Below, piece by piece: positions 1 through 6,538 of a stretch of DNA of 37,519 nucleotides; the stretch's first letter is position 1, and the number at the start of each line of letters is the position of its first letter. The position numbers were made by a program, and so were the translations under genes. The DNA lies in assembly GCF_010131535.1 (NCBI RefSeq), contig NZ_WUBS01000024.1, positions 1 through 37,519 on the forward strand, read 5' to 3'. This DNA comes from Acerihabitans arboris. Its GTDB lineage: Bacteria > Pseudomonadota > Gammaproteobacteria > Enterobacterales > Enterobacteriaceae. The notes beneath the pieces are model-generated. The model was not told the origin of the DNA. It was given only the letters and a program-made list of their open reading frames with translations, and did no database searches.

Positions 1-2
1 AG

Positions 3-89
3 AAATGGACGATGCCGCTGAGGGACTGGCGCATGGCGATGAGCCGTTTTATTATCGAGTTCGGTGACCGCCTGGACGGTCACTTCTGA
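3..89 (+). CDS. IS256-family transposase, C-terminal end (partial at window edge)
   Basis: Only the last 28 codons are in the window, ending in TGA. The peptide starts KWTMPLRDWRMAM and ends FGDRLDGHF. A basic Trp-rich stretch followed by a short I-E-F-G-D-R tail is what I know from the C-terminus of IS256-family (mutator-type) transposases. The bases just after the stop (about 90-118) contain a TTTACACAGAAT-like stretch that would fit the right inverted repeat of such an element. Whether the upstream part is intact cannot be seen. The following sequence is the severed tail of an arginase-family gene, so the element, or a rearrangement involving it, seems to have cut that gene. Confidence 0.72.
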   Translation, partial: KWTMPLRDWRMAMSRFIIEFGDRLDGHF

Positions 90-123
90 GAAAAGGCATT
101 TACACAGAATCGTAAACAGGCTC

Positions 124-201
124 GCTGAAAACGAGGCTCCCGTTTCTCCCGGCCCGCTGTTTGATGCGTTAAGCCCGGTGATTAACGCATTAGATAAGTA
201 A
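124..201 (+). pseudogene. Arginase-family gene, last 25 codons only
   Basis: The frame reads AENEAPVSPGPLFDALSPV then INALDK and TAA. It matches the end of the arginase-family protein encoded at 14105-14941, which ends AENGAPATPAALLDALSPL then INGLAR. The DNA shares GCTGAAAACG and TTGATGCGTTAAGCCCG with that gene. The remnant begins directly after the putative right end of an IS256-type element, so the rest of the gene has been lost or displaced outside the window. The two tails differ at several positions, so this is an older paralogue or orthologous copy and not a recent duplication. Bases 202-341 that follow contain nothing I recognise. Confidence 0.75.
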
Positions 202-341
202 CCGGTTCACGCGCGGCGCGGGCTTGGCTGCCCGGCTCCAGCTTGGTCATTCCATACTTTGCTTGTTTGATTGCAACCGGCAGCCGGTTTCACTGAATTG
301 ATTTAGCCGGCGTTTACGTACGGCGAGTGGGGTTTTCATTT

Positions 342-560
342 TTACGCCTCAGCGTGCGCCAGGGCATCAAGTTCTGCATCACTTAATCCGGTAACCTGTG
401 TTACCGTGGCGCGATCCAGGCCCATAGCCAGCATATTACGGGCGATTTCTTTATCCCGCTCGCTGCGACCTTCACTTCGACCTTCACTTCGACCTTCACT
501 TCGACCTTCTTGCCATCCAATCTGACGCCCTTTCAGTTCCAACTGCTCTGCGATGGTCAT
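342..560 (-). CDS. Candidate intragenic RpnS-like small protein (internal in-frame start)
   Basis: Within the rpn gene, codons 241 and 242 are consecutive ATGs. The sequence AGGGAGG (566-572, read on the minus strand) lies 2 nt before the first and 5 nt before the second, a strong ribosome-binding site in good position for the second. Translation from there gives 72 aa: MTIAEQLELKG, then the GRSE repeats and the terminal helix. In E. coli, rpn genes are known to make such C-terminal RpnS proteins, which bind and inhibit the full-length nuclease. Here the internal start is seen directly; its use and antitoxin role are inferred from the family. Confidence 0.55.
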   Translation of the reverse strand: MTIAEQLELKGRQIGWQEGRSEGRSEGRSEGRSERDKEIARNMLAMGLDRATVTQVTGLSDAELDALAHAEA

Positions 561-1283
561 CATTTCCTCCCTGTAGCGTGGCGTGTTTTCCCCCAGATTA
601 CGGAAAAAGGCTTCCGAGTCAAGGCTATTTGCCTCCTGAGCCAGGTAGTGCATCAGGCACACCACCTGCTCTTTACTGGGGAGCGCTAGCTCCAGCAGGA
701 AGGCGATATCGCGTAGCCGAATGTTGATATCCCTGTCCCGGATATGCTTTTGCACATACTCCAGTAGCGCCGCCTTCCGATGGGTTTTGATTTCCTCGTC
801 GGGCATGGCTGTCACATCCACCAGGGGAAACGCCTGGCAATACAGCGCCTGCGCCAGGGCCGGGTCGTGGAAGCAGTCCAGCCAGCGGGTGCTGTAGGGA
901 TAGGGGCTTTGGGGTCCGTGATAGAACAGTAGCGGTATGACCAGGGGAAGCCGGTTATTGCCCTGCTCAAGGTGGCGTTGCATCGCCGCCACGCTGTAGC
1001 GCAGCAGGCGAAACGCCATCATCTCATCCGCGTTGGACTGATGCTCAATCAGGCAATAGACATAACCCGCTCCCGCCGTGGTATGCAGGCTGTAAAGCAT
1101 ATCGGAGCAGTGGGTGCGCATGTCGTCCTCGATAAAGCTGCCTGAGGTAATGGCGAGCGTACCTAAGTCGCACTTTTCCCGCAGCGCCGGCGGCAGATGT
1201 ATGTGCAGGAAATCGGTAACGACGCTGATATCGCTAAAAAATTTCCTGAATAACGAATCATGGGGTGTGGGGAATATTTTCAT
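342..1283 (-). CDS. Rpn family recombination-promoting nuclease / putative transposase
   Basis: This 313-aa protein belongs to the Rpn (YhgA-like, Transposase_31) family of PD-(D/E)XK nucleases. It starts MKIFPTPHDSLFRKFFSD, a typical family opening. The catalytic core is visible as D61 (SDMLYSL) and E80-x-Q82 (IEHQS), the E-x-Q variant usual for the family. The C-terminal region carries four GRSE units (about residues 257-272) encoded by a 12-bp tandem repeat, then a short helical tail. E. coli relatives cleave DNA, stimulate RecA-independent recombination and act as toxic antiphage proteins restrained by a small product of the same gene. An internal start that could make such a product is listed separately. 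The gene is intact although its neighbours are decayed. Family is sure; biological role is inferred. Confidence 0.9.
   Translation of the reverse strand: MKIFPTPHDSLFRKFFSDISVVTDFLHIHLPPALREKCDLGTLAITSGSFIEDDMRTHCSDMLYSLHTTAGAGYVYCLIEHQSNADEMMAFRLLRYSVAAMQRHLEQGNNRLPLVIPLLFYHGPQSPYPYSTRWLDCFHDPALAQALYCQAFPLVDVTAMPDEEIKTHRKAALLEYVQKHIRDRDINIRLRDIAFLLELALPSKEQVVCLMHYLAQEANSLDSEAFFRNLGENTPRYREEMMTIAEQLELKGRQIGWQEGRSEGRSEGRSEGRSERDKEIARNMLAMGLDRATVTQVTGLSDAELDALAHAEA
466..509 (-). repeat. 12-bp tandem repeat inside rpn
   Basis: On the plus strand the unit CGACCTTCACTT occurs three times in perfect tandem (466-477, 478-489, 490-501) followed by 8 bases of a fourth copy. It encodes the GRSE repeats. 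Twelve bases is a multiple of three, so gain or loss of units changes protein length without breaking the frame. Confidence 0.9.
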
Positions 1284-1373
1284 CGGCGCACTGTAACGGC
1301 GTCAATGTACACAGAATATAAACATCATTCCGCACGGGTGGCGCCAATTATAAATTCTGGGTGAGGTTCGCAT

Positions 1374-1405
1374 TTTAATGAAACACGCTTGTTCGTTTCA
1401 TTAAA
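1374..1405. other. 11-bp inverted repeat between rpn and the symE relic
   Basis: TTTAATGAAAC (1374-1384) and its reverse complement GTTTCATTAAA (1395-1405) flank a 10-base loop. It lies between two divergent genes, upstream of both, so an operator or a structured leader is more likely than a terminator. No protein can be assigned to it. Confidence 0.45.
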
Positions 1406-1517
1406 TTATTATTGGCAATGATTTTATGCAAAAAAATATGTGCATACCATTATTTAAAACTAAATGTCTTTACTCGAACCCGCCACTCACCACCAGCAAC
1501 TCTACAAGGTAGTTACC

Positions 1518-1755
1518 ATGGCTAAAAAGCATATTAAGTCAGGATCGTGCATATCCCAAGCAAAAAATCAACACGCGATATTATACAGTGGGCTATCCTC
1601 CAAACGGCGGCAGGTGCAATGCGTACCCGGCCTTGAATCTGAAAGGCCGCTGGTTGCATAAGTGTGATTTTTTTACCGGATAACCGGTGACTTTGACCGT
1701 TAAAAACGGGCAGCTGATTATTGATGCGGAAATACTTGTTTATGATAATAAATGA
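1518..1755 (+). pseudogene. symE: symE-type toxin gene, broken by frameshift and stop
   Basis: From 1576 one frame reads RYYTVGYPPNGGRCNAYPAL, then NLKGRWLHKCDFFTG, a TAA stop (1681-1683), and on in the same frame PVTLTVKNGQLIIDAE to a TGA at 1753-1755. This is the conserved core of SymE, the AbrB/SpoVT-fold toxin of the SOS-induced SymE-SymR type I system. The likely ATG at 1518 is in a different frame from the core, so there is a frameshift near the N-terminus as well as the premature stop. The gene cannot make a full SymE. The antisense SymR RNA was not identified. Confidence 0.82.
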
Positions 1756-1866
1756 ACTGGTATTTAATAAAGGTTAATTCTTGGTTGACGTCGACGGGTA
1801 TCCAGCGTTGAGGTGTTATCAAGAATTAATCTCTGCATGACTTTTCCAACGTTTTTTGAGTCATGA

Positions 1867-2004
1867 TTATTTATGGCATTTGGGAATAGCCGTTTCCGCC
1901 GCTGTTCCCCAATCCCGCAGCCGGATTTTGACTTCTTCGCCCGCCAGATGCGGGCCGGTTTCCTTATAGCCACGCCTGGTGTCCGGCACCTCCTGTTTAA
2001 AGCG
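1867..2004 (-). pseudogene. Antitoxin C-terminal remnant, diverged copy of the 3618-3899 gene
   Basis: The minus-strand frame ends RFKQEVPDTRRGYKETGPHL then AGEEVKIRLRDWGTAAE and TAIPKCHK with a TAA at 1867-1869. It aligns without gaps to the C-terminal half of the intact antitoxin (SFKQEAIDSRREYQETGLHL and onward to PGCHK). The N-terminal ribbon-helix-helix half is absent. The bases after the stop still resemble the start of the cognate toxin: ATGCC, then ATAATCATGACTCAA, compared with ATGCCACAAGTAATCATTAC in the other copy. The module was therefore duplicated or acquired twice and this copy was destroyed. It is joined directly to an IS630 transposase fragment on its upstream side. Confidence 0.8.
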
Positions 2005-2010
2005 TGCTAA

Positions 2011-2195
2011 TCCAGTTGATCCATCGACCGATAGATCAACGGGCGTTGCACAGTAACGTCGGTAACAGTCATTACCTGTTGCAACATCAGCATGGAAATG
2101 AGTCGTCGGGAATAGTTTTTATCACGGTGCTGCCGGGCTTCTTTCCTCATCGGCTGTTGTTCGTCACCGGAGATAAATGCTATGGTCGAAATAAC
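2011..2195 (-). pseudogene. IS630-family transposase, N-terminal fragment with frameshift
   Basis: The minus strand reads IAFISGDEQQPMRKEARQHR then DKNYSRRLISMLMLQQVMTV and TDVT. After a frameshift it continues LLCNAR, a stop, and SIGRWINWIS. This is the N-terminal helix-turn-helix region of IS630 (Tc1/mariner-like) transposases as found in enteric and Sodalis genomes (compare SRDER...KTHDKNYARRL...SVGRWINWF). The catalytic DDE domain is missing, and the fragment runs straight into the antitoxin remnant at 2004, so a deletion joined the two. Not functional. Confidence 0.7.
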
Positions 2196-2354
2196 TCAGC
2201 CCGGTTGGTGATGTGGCTGGTTTGGCGATTGATCAGATCCCTTAACTCGGACTGAGTATCCTTCAAGTGACCTACTATTGTGCGAAGCTGTTTAGTGATG
2301 ACGGCTGGCCGGGGCCGCACGGCTGTCAGGGCAGCAAATGGCAATCAGGACAGG

Positions 2355-3248
2355 ATGATGATGTCTGAAAATCCAACCGTCGCCCTCGTTGGTCCGGGGG
2401 CAATCGGCACGACCATGGCAGCGGCGCTTCATGAGGTCGGGCGCACGCCGACAATTTGCGGCCGCTCGGCGCACGAGCGCCTGGAGTTGCGCTACAGCGG
2501 CGGTCGTGTTGTCGTACCGGGACCCGTGCGCATTGATCTGGCCGAAATTAAGAACAAGTTCGACCTGGTTTTCCTCGCGGTCAAGTCGACACGGGTGGCG
2601 GCGGCACCGTGGCTCTCTGCATTGTGCAGTGCGAAGACCGTTGTCTGCGTACTGCAAAACGGCGTCGAGCAGAAAACGCTCGTCGCGCCATACTTGTCCG
2701 GTGGCCCAGTGCTGCCCTCGGTGGTATGGCTCCCTGCTCAACGCGAACCTGACGCCTCGGTGTGGCTACGCGGCGAAGCGCGCCTCACCTTGCCGGACAC
2801 GCCGGCGACCAGCGTGGTGCTCGCGGCTTTGCGCGGCACCAGGTGCTCGGTCGACGTGGCGGTGGATTTCACGTCCGTCGCGTGGCGAAAGCTTCTGCAG
2901 AACGCGGTCGCGGGTTTAATGGTTCTGGCAGGTCGCCGCGCCGGCATGTTCGCCCGAACCGACATCACCAGGCTGTCGCTAGCCTACCTACGGGAATGTC
3001 TTGAGGTTGCTCGCGCGGAGGGTGCGACATTGGGCGACGCAGTACCGCAAGAGATCGTCGATGGATTTCAACGTTCCCCGGCCGATTTGGGCACCTCCAT
3101 TCTCGCCGACCGACAAGCCGGCCGACCCCTCGAATGGGACTGCCGGAACGGGGTCGTGCAGCGATGTGGTCTATCCCGCGGCATCCCGACGCCGATCAGC
3201 GATCTGGTCGTGCCACTTTTGGCGGCCGCCAGCGCAGGGCCCGGCTAG
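2355..3248 (+). CDS. Ketopantoate reductase-like oxidoreductase (PanE/ApbA family)
   Basis: The family reduces 2-dehydropantoate, or related 2-oxo acids, with NADPH. From 2355 the protein is 297 aa. It shows the Rossmann motif GPGAIG (13-18), the conserved lysine in FLAVKS (K77), the asparagine in LQNGVE (N102), and K179 and N183 in WRKLLQNAVAG, which match the catalytic Lys and substrate-binding Asn of PanE. Three ATGs occur in a row (2355, 2358, 2361); AGGA at 2347-2350 best serves the second or third, so the start may move by one or two codons. The gene is clearly GC-richer than its decayed surroundings and has no pathway neighbour, which suggests separate transfer. Since panE-like paralogues are common, the true substrate is unknown. 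Confidence 0.82.
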   Translation: MMMSENPTVALVGPGAIGTTMAAALHEVGRTPTICGRSAHERLELRYSGGRVVVPGPVRIDLAEIKNKFDLVFLAVKSTRVAAAPWLSALCSAKTVVCVLQNGVEQKTLVAPYLSGGPVLPSVVWLPAQREPDASVWLRGEARLTLPDTPATSVVLAALRGTRCSVDVAVDFTSVAWRKLLQNAVAGLMVLAGRRAGMFARTDITRLSLAYLRECLEVARAEGATLGDAVPQEIVDGFQRSPADLGTSILADRQAGRPLEWDCRNGVVQRCGLSRGIPTPISDLVVPLLAAASAGPG

Positions 3249-3337
3249 TATTACAGCCGTGGAATTACCATCGGGCGCACTACAACAATTATGGACACAA
3301 AACGGAAGTTTCTTATAATGTTTTGATTTATTGCGGG

Positions 3338-3629
3338 TTAATGCCCTGTTTTTTTCTGATGGGGAAAGCCCAGCACATAAACAGGGTCTTCTATTTTCTC
3401 GTTGCGGTACAACGCCACATAGCCGGAATCGCCGAATTCAATCATCAGTTCTCACAATACCGGCAGCTCAGTAAAAAGACGGCCCATTTCCGGGTTGTTT
3501 TCCCGTTGGTCAAGCGCTTCGAGCACTTGACCAGCCCTGTGATGGCTGCCAGCGGATTTTTACTGGTCGGGAACTCACGATAGTGGGTTAACCCGGTTGC
3601 GGCGCGTTGAGTAATGATTACTTGTGGCA
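3338..3629 (-). pseudogene. RelE/ParE-type toxin gene, broken by frameshift and stop
   Basis: The minus strand starts MPQVIITQRAATGLTHYREF then TSKNPLA. After a frameshift it continues HRAGQVLEALDQRENNPEMG then RLFTELPVL, a TGA, and in the same frame ELMIEFGDSGYVALYRNEKI then EDPVYVLGFPHQKKTGH with TAA at 3338-3340. The strand-rich end (IEFGDSGYVALYR, then VYVLGFPHQKK) is characteristic of the RelE/ParE toxin fold. The ATG overlaps the last 12 bases of the antitoxin gene, the usual antitoxin-first layout. Two independent lesions make it non-functional. Confidence 0.85.
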
Positions 3630-3899
3630 TCCAGGAATATCCGTTTCCGCTTCTGTTCCCCAACCACGCAGCCAGGTTTTGACTTCATCGCCCGTCAGAT
3701 GCAGACCGGTTTCCTGATATTCACGCCGGGAGTCGATTGCTTCCTGCTTGAAACTCTCGCGTGCCTCTTCGTGTTCAATATATTGAGTGATAGCGGCAAT
3801 CATCAAATAGTGTGGGCTGCGATCGCGCGTATCCGCCAGTTTTTTGACACGCTCTTTAAGTCTGTCGTCGATCTTGAGTGTGATGCTTGATGTTGACAT
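3618..3899 (-). CDS. Type II antitoxin, CopG/ParD-like ribbon-helix-helix protein
   Basis: A 93-aa protein starting MSTSSITLKIDDRLKERVKK, the beta strand and first helix of a ribbon-helix-helix DNA-binding domain, followed by the second helix (SPHYLMIAAITQYIEHEE). The charged C-terminal part (about 50-93) would wrap the partner toxin. It lies immediately upstream of, and overlaps by 12 bp, a RelE/ParE-type toxin gene that is now broken, so the antitoxin is an orphan that may survive as a repressor or protect against related toxins. A second, decayed copy of its C-terminal half lies at 1867-2004. Confidence 0.85.
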   Translation of the reverse strand: MSTSSITLKIDDRLKERVKKLADTRDRSPHYLMIAAITQYIEHEEARESFKQEAIDSRREYQETGLHLTGDEVKTWLRGWGTEAETDIPGCHK

Positions 3900-4289
3900 G
3901 AAGCAAGCCTGTTATCGGGTATAAGGTGTTGCCTTTTACCCGCTTAGCTTGTAGGCATTGGCAGAGCAATTTCATAATGAGTAAAAGGTGCTTGAACAAA
4001 GTTTAGCCTGTAAGCATGGCTTACAAGTTCAATTCAAAGGCAAAAGAGTTTTGTTGGGTCTCCGAGGATCCTGAACGCTGATGGAAAGCTTGGCTGGAGA
4101 GAGGCAGTTGTAAACCAGAAGCTTACAATTGGCGTTCATGGCAAAGAGAATCTGATGCTGGTCTATTCCCGTCCGATGATTAGCGCCGTCGGCTACCAAG
4201 GACCAACAACGTACAGCAAGTCCTCGGACAGCGTTGCTCATTCAGTGAATAGCCCGATTGGGTATATCTCGATGTCCAAAGTCTCATCC
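3900..4289. other. Gene-free stretch left of the island boundary
   Basis: I find no convincing coding region. The start of the stretch is the antitoxin promoter region. Several frames stay open for 60-80 codons around 4030-4400 on both strands, but none has a ribosome-binding site or a family signature. The 15-base string TTATGGACACAAAAC occurs at 4376-4390 and also at 3289-3303. Confidence 0.4.
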
Positions 4290-4317
4290 TCACTTCCGAT
4301 ACAGAAGCTGGAAATAT
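4290..4317. other. attR-like copy of the mnmE 3' end
   Basis: TCACTTCCGATACAGAAG is followed by CTGGAAATAT. Aligned to the end of mnmE (16603-16632), about 25 of 30 positions match, with two single-base gaps. Its reverse complement, TTCTGTATCGG then AAGTGA, is even closer to the known SGI1 attachment core (TTCTGTATCGGTAAGTAA) than the present mnmE end is. It would be the chromosomal junction displaced by island insertion. Confidence 0.55.
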
Positions 4318-4460
4318 GTTGTATTCGTTTGATTATCATTGATATTTTTATTACACACTTGTGCGATGGGCATATTTATGGACACAAAACTATGTAAATG
4401 ACTTTTTGGATATCACTGCGACTTCTGATTCGTTTTTATCTGTAAAAAGACAGCCATGGA

Positions 4461-4483
4461 TATGAGCGTTCTTTACGCTCATA
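4461..4483. other. Hairpin, 8-bp stem
   Basis: TATGAGCG (4461-4468) pairs with CGCTCATA (4476-4483) around the loop TTCTTTA. It lies about 110 bases past the stop of the leftward gene at 4594-5223 and could help end its transcript, but no T-run follows on either strand. Confidence 0.4.
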
Positions 4484-4593
4484 AATATGAAGCCGGAACA
4501 ACTCAAACGCAAGTTTCAAAGGAGTGGCGTTTAAAAAAGAGCTACAAAATTTAGTTAACAAATTTTTTATATAAAATCCATCTCTTGATTATC

Positions 4594-5223
4594 TCAATCG
4601 AAAATCAAAAACAAGACAGGTTTATATCCACCACCCCAAAGTCGGCCAAAAAAACCATGACTGCCAGGACTTGTTAATTGATTTAATTTGTATACGATCT
4701 CCATGCCATGATGCCATTCCAATGGTTTACAGTATTTATTCACTATAGGAATTAATGCCTCAATATTGATTGCTTTAATTTTCCTGAAATTATCTTCTTC
4801 GGTTATAATTTCACAAGGATTGATCTTACATAAAAATTCATAATCATATATTGATTCTGATATATTACACAGATTAAACCAAATATATCTATTTTCATTA
4901 TTGATATCCAAAAAAGAATCTATAGCAATAAATCCACCGATAGTTGCAATTCCATACTCTCTGGCGTGCTTTGCATAATTTAGTACACTTTCATTTATCT
5001 TCCCTGAAACAAAGTTTTCTAATTTTCCTATTTTCGGTCTTCTGGCGAACATTGCCATAATTCTAACACGTTTATGTAAATTTAATGCTTGCGATACAGA
5101 GTTACCTTCTCTAGTCCTCCAAAAATAAATTGGCGCTACTGAAGGAAATTCTTTAACTAAGGCTCTTAATACGGCTGGTACCAATGAATACTCTGCAGTA
5201 CGTTCTGAGAAAAAACTTGGCAT
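4594..5223 (-). CDS. Hypothetical protein, AT-rich island cargo
   Basis: A 209-aa protein that I do not recognise. It has no signal peptide, membrane segment or familiar motif. The N-terminal third is basic (LHKRVRIMAMFARRPKIGKL), the middle has a hydrophobic strand (GIATIGGFIAIDSFLDI), and the C-terminus is glycine-rich and aromatic (GSHGFFGRLWGGGYKPVLF). The start is supported by GGAG (5233-5236) 9 nt upstream. It is the first gene inside the putative left boundary of the island and is transcribed toward that boundary. Base composition matches the kinase cluster at 6.5-10.2 kb, so it may have arrived with it. Confidence 0.65.
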   Translation of the reverse strand: MPSFFSERTAEYSLVPAVLRALVKEFPSVAPIYFWRTREGNSVSQALNLHKRVRIMAMFARRPKIGKLENFVSGKINESVLNYAKHAREYGIATIGGFIAIDSFLDINNENRYIWFNLCNISESIYDYEFLCKINPCEIITEEDNFRKIKAINIEALIPIVNKYCKPLEWHHGMEIVYKLNQLTSPGSHGFFGRLWGGGYKPVLFLIFD

Positions 5224-6538
5224 AAAAATATCTCCATCATTTTTTGACTAACTATGAAAAATAATTAATAAAAAATTCTAACCACTGCGTCCTCTCCGAG
5301 TCTCTTTACAAAAGCCACGTTGAACCGTGCCACACAATCCACAGTGTACAAAACCGAATTATCAAAAACTACAAAAACAGACTAGCAAAGACTAACTTTG
5401 CTATTTTATGAGGTCTTTAGCACAGATTGTTTGCCAAAATGCAAAATGCCTTCTTGGCAACGCAGATGACAGAATAGCTTTAAGACTATTTTTGTGTCTA
5501 TCAGTAATTCTTCATCTTGAATAATGACTAATTGTGTAAATGGGAGTAATTCTGCCGGCTTGTAGCATTACAAAATCATTTTACCAATCTGCACGATATG
5601 CGATTTCGCCCAGTTCTTCACCTATTCAACAATCAGATGGGTAGCACCTTCTGTTCCTCAAAATATTCCCGGTAGCGATTCTTCTCTGGGTAGCCTATGC
5701 CACCCCAATTTTTTTGGAGCGAGGTAAATGATCATAATTTGTCCGCCGGTAGAGGTAATCTGATGCAAATGGGTAAACCGTTTATTTAACAACGCCAGCG
5801 ATCCAAGTATGCCGATATTAAGATCCTGCATCTGCAATATAGTGAAGGGCTCTTCTTACGAAGTCCAGATATCTACACGGCGCGTATCATTGCCGGCTCG
5901 CCCCATAATGTCCACAGCTGATAGTGGCTAGGGGATGCTGTTGAAGCCACAATACATGAATGCCAGCACCAATATCCAATACGTGTCCCCCTAGACTGAT
6001 GCAAAGCTGTCGACTCCATTGGGAAAAAATGTTAAGCCTGGCGTAAGAAAGCGGTGAAGGCAATGGAGGTAACGTTATCCTACTCGTCAACGCTTTCTAG
6101 CGTCGCGCTCGTCTCGCCCTGCCCATTATCAATAAATCGATAGCGTATAAGATATTTTACGTACGTCATTTATTAGACTTATTACTGATAATGATACTTT
6201 TTCATATCACTTGGGTAAGTAATATAAACGACATAACCGGTCTGTAGTACATAAATGTCGTCCTTTCGCAATAACGACTTTAAGATCAAATTTAAAGGAG
6301 AAATTGACCGATTTTGTGGAACAGTTACAGACAAGATCACAGTTTTCCTTGAGTTTGAATCGAACGTTGTTTAAGATTTGTTCACAACATTTCCGACTTT
6401 AATCCTTAGAGAGATGTAATATTAAAATATCCTTGGTTTTTTAACCTGCTGACATATCGTAATAGTGATCAATGTCATATTTTTTCTGTGAGATTGTTAG
6501 TATTAATTGGGGACGAAAAATTTTTTTTTGGAGGAATC
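5224..6538. other. 1.3-kb stretch without a recognisable gene
   Basis: AT-rich and crossed by stops in all frames. The longest open frame (5887-6090, minus) has a passing VLDIGAG string like a methyltransferase motif I but no ribosome-binding site and no further motif. The composition changes from very AT-rich (5224-5560, 6120-6538) to moderate (5570-6120), so a decayed gene in the middle is possible. The last 200 bases should hold the promoter of the kinase operon, but I cannot point to one with confidence. Confidence 0.4.

Noticed and set aside
1464..1661. 65-codon frame on the plus strand over the symE relic
   Set aside because: The conserved SymE residues are in another frame; this one is an effect of the frameshift.
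2292..2741. Long frame antisense to the ketopantoate-reductase-like gene
   Set aside because: Expected in GC-rich coding DNA; no start signal and no family resemblance.
5887..6090. Minus-strand frame with VLDIGAG resembling methyltransferase motif I
   Set aside because: Only one short motif, no ribosome-binding site, stops on both sides, and no other methyltransferase motif nearby. At best a relic.
6488..6538. GTG start extending the kinase by 17 residues
   Set aside because: No ribosome-binding site before it, while GGAGG precedes the TTG at 6539 and the kinase motifs begin later.
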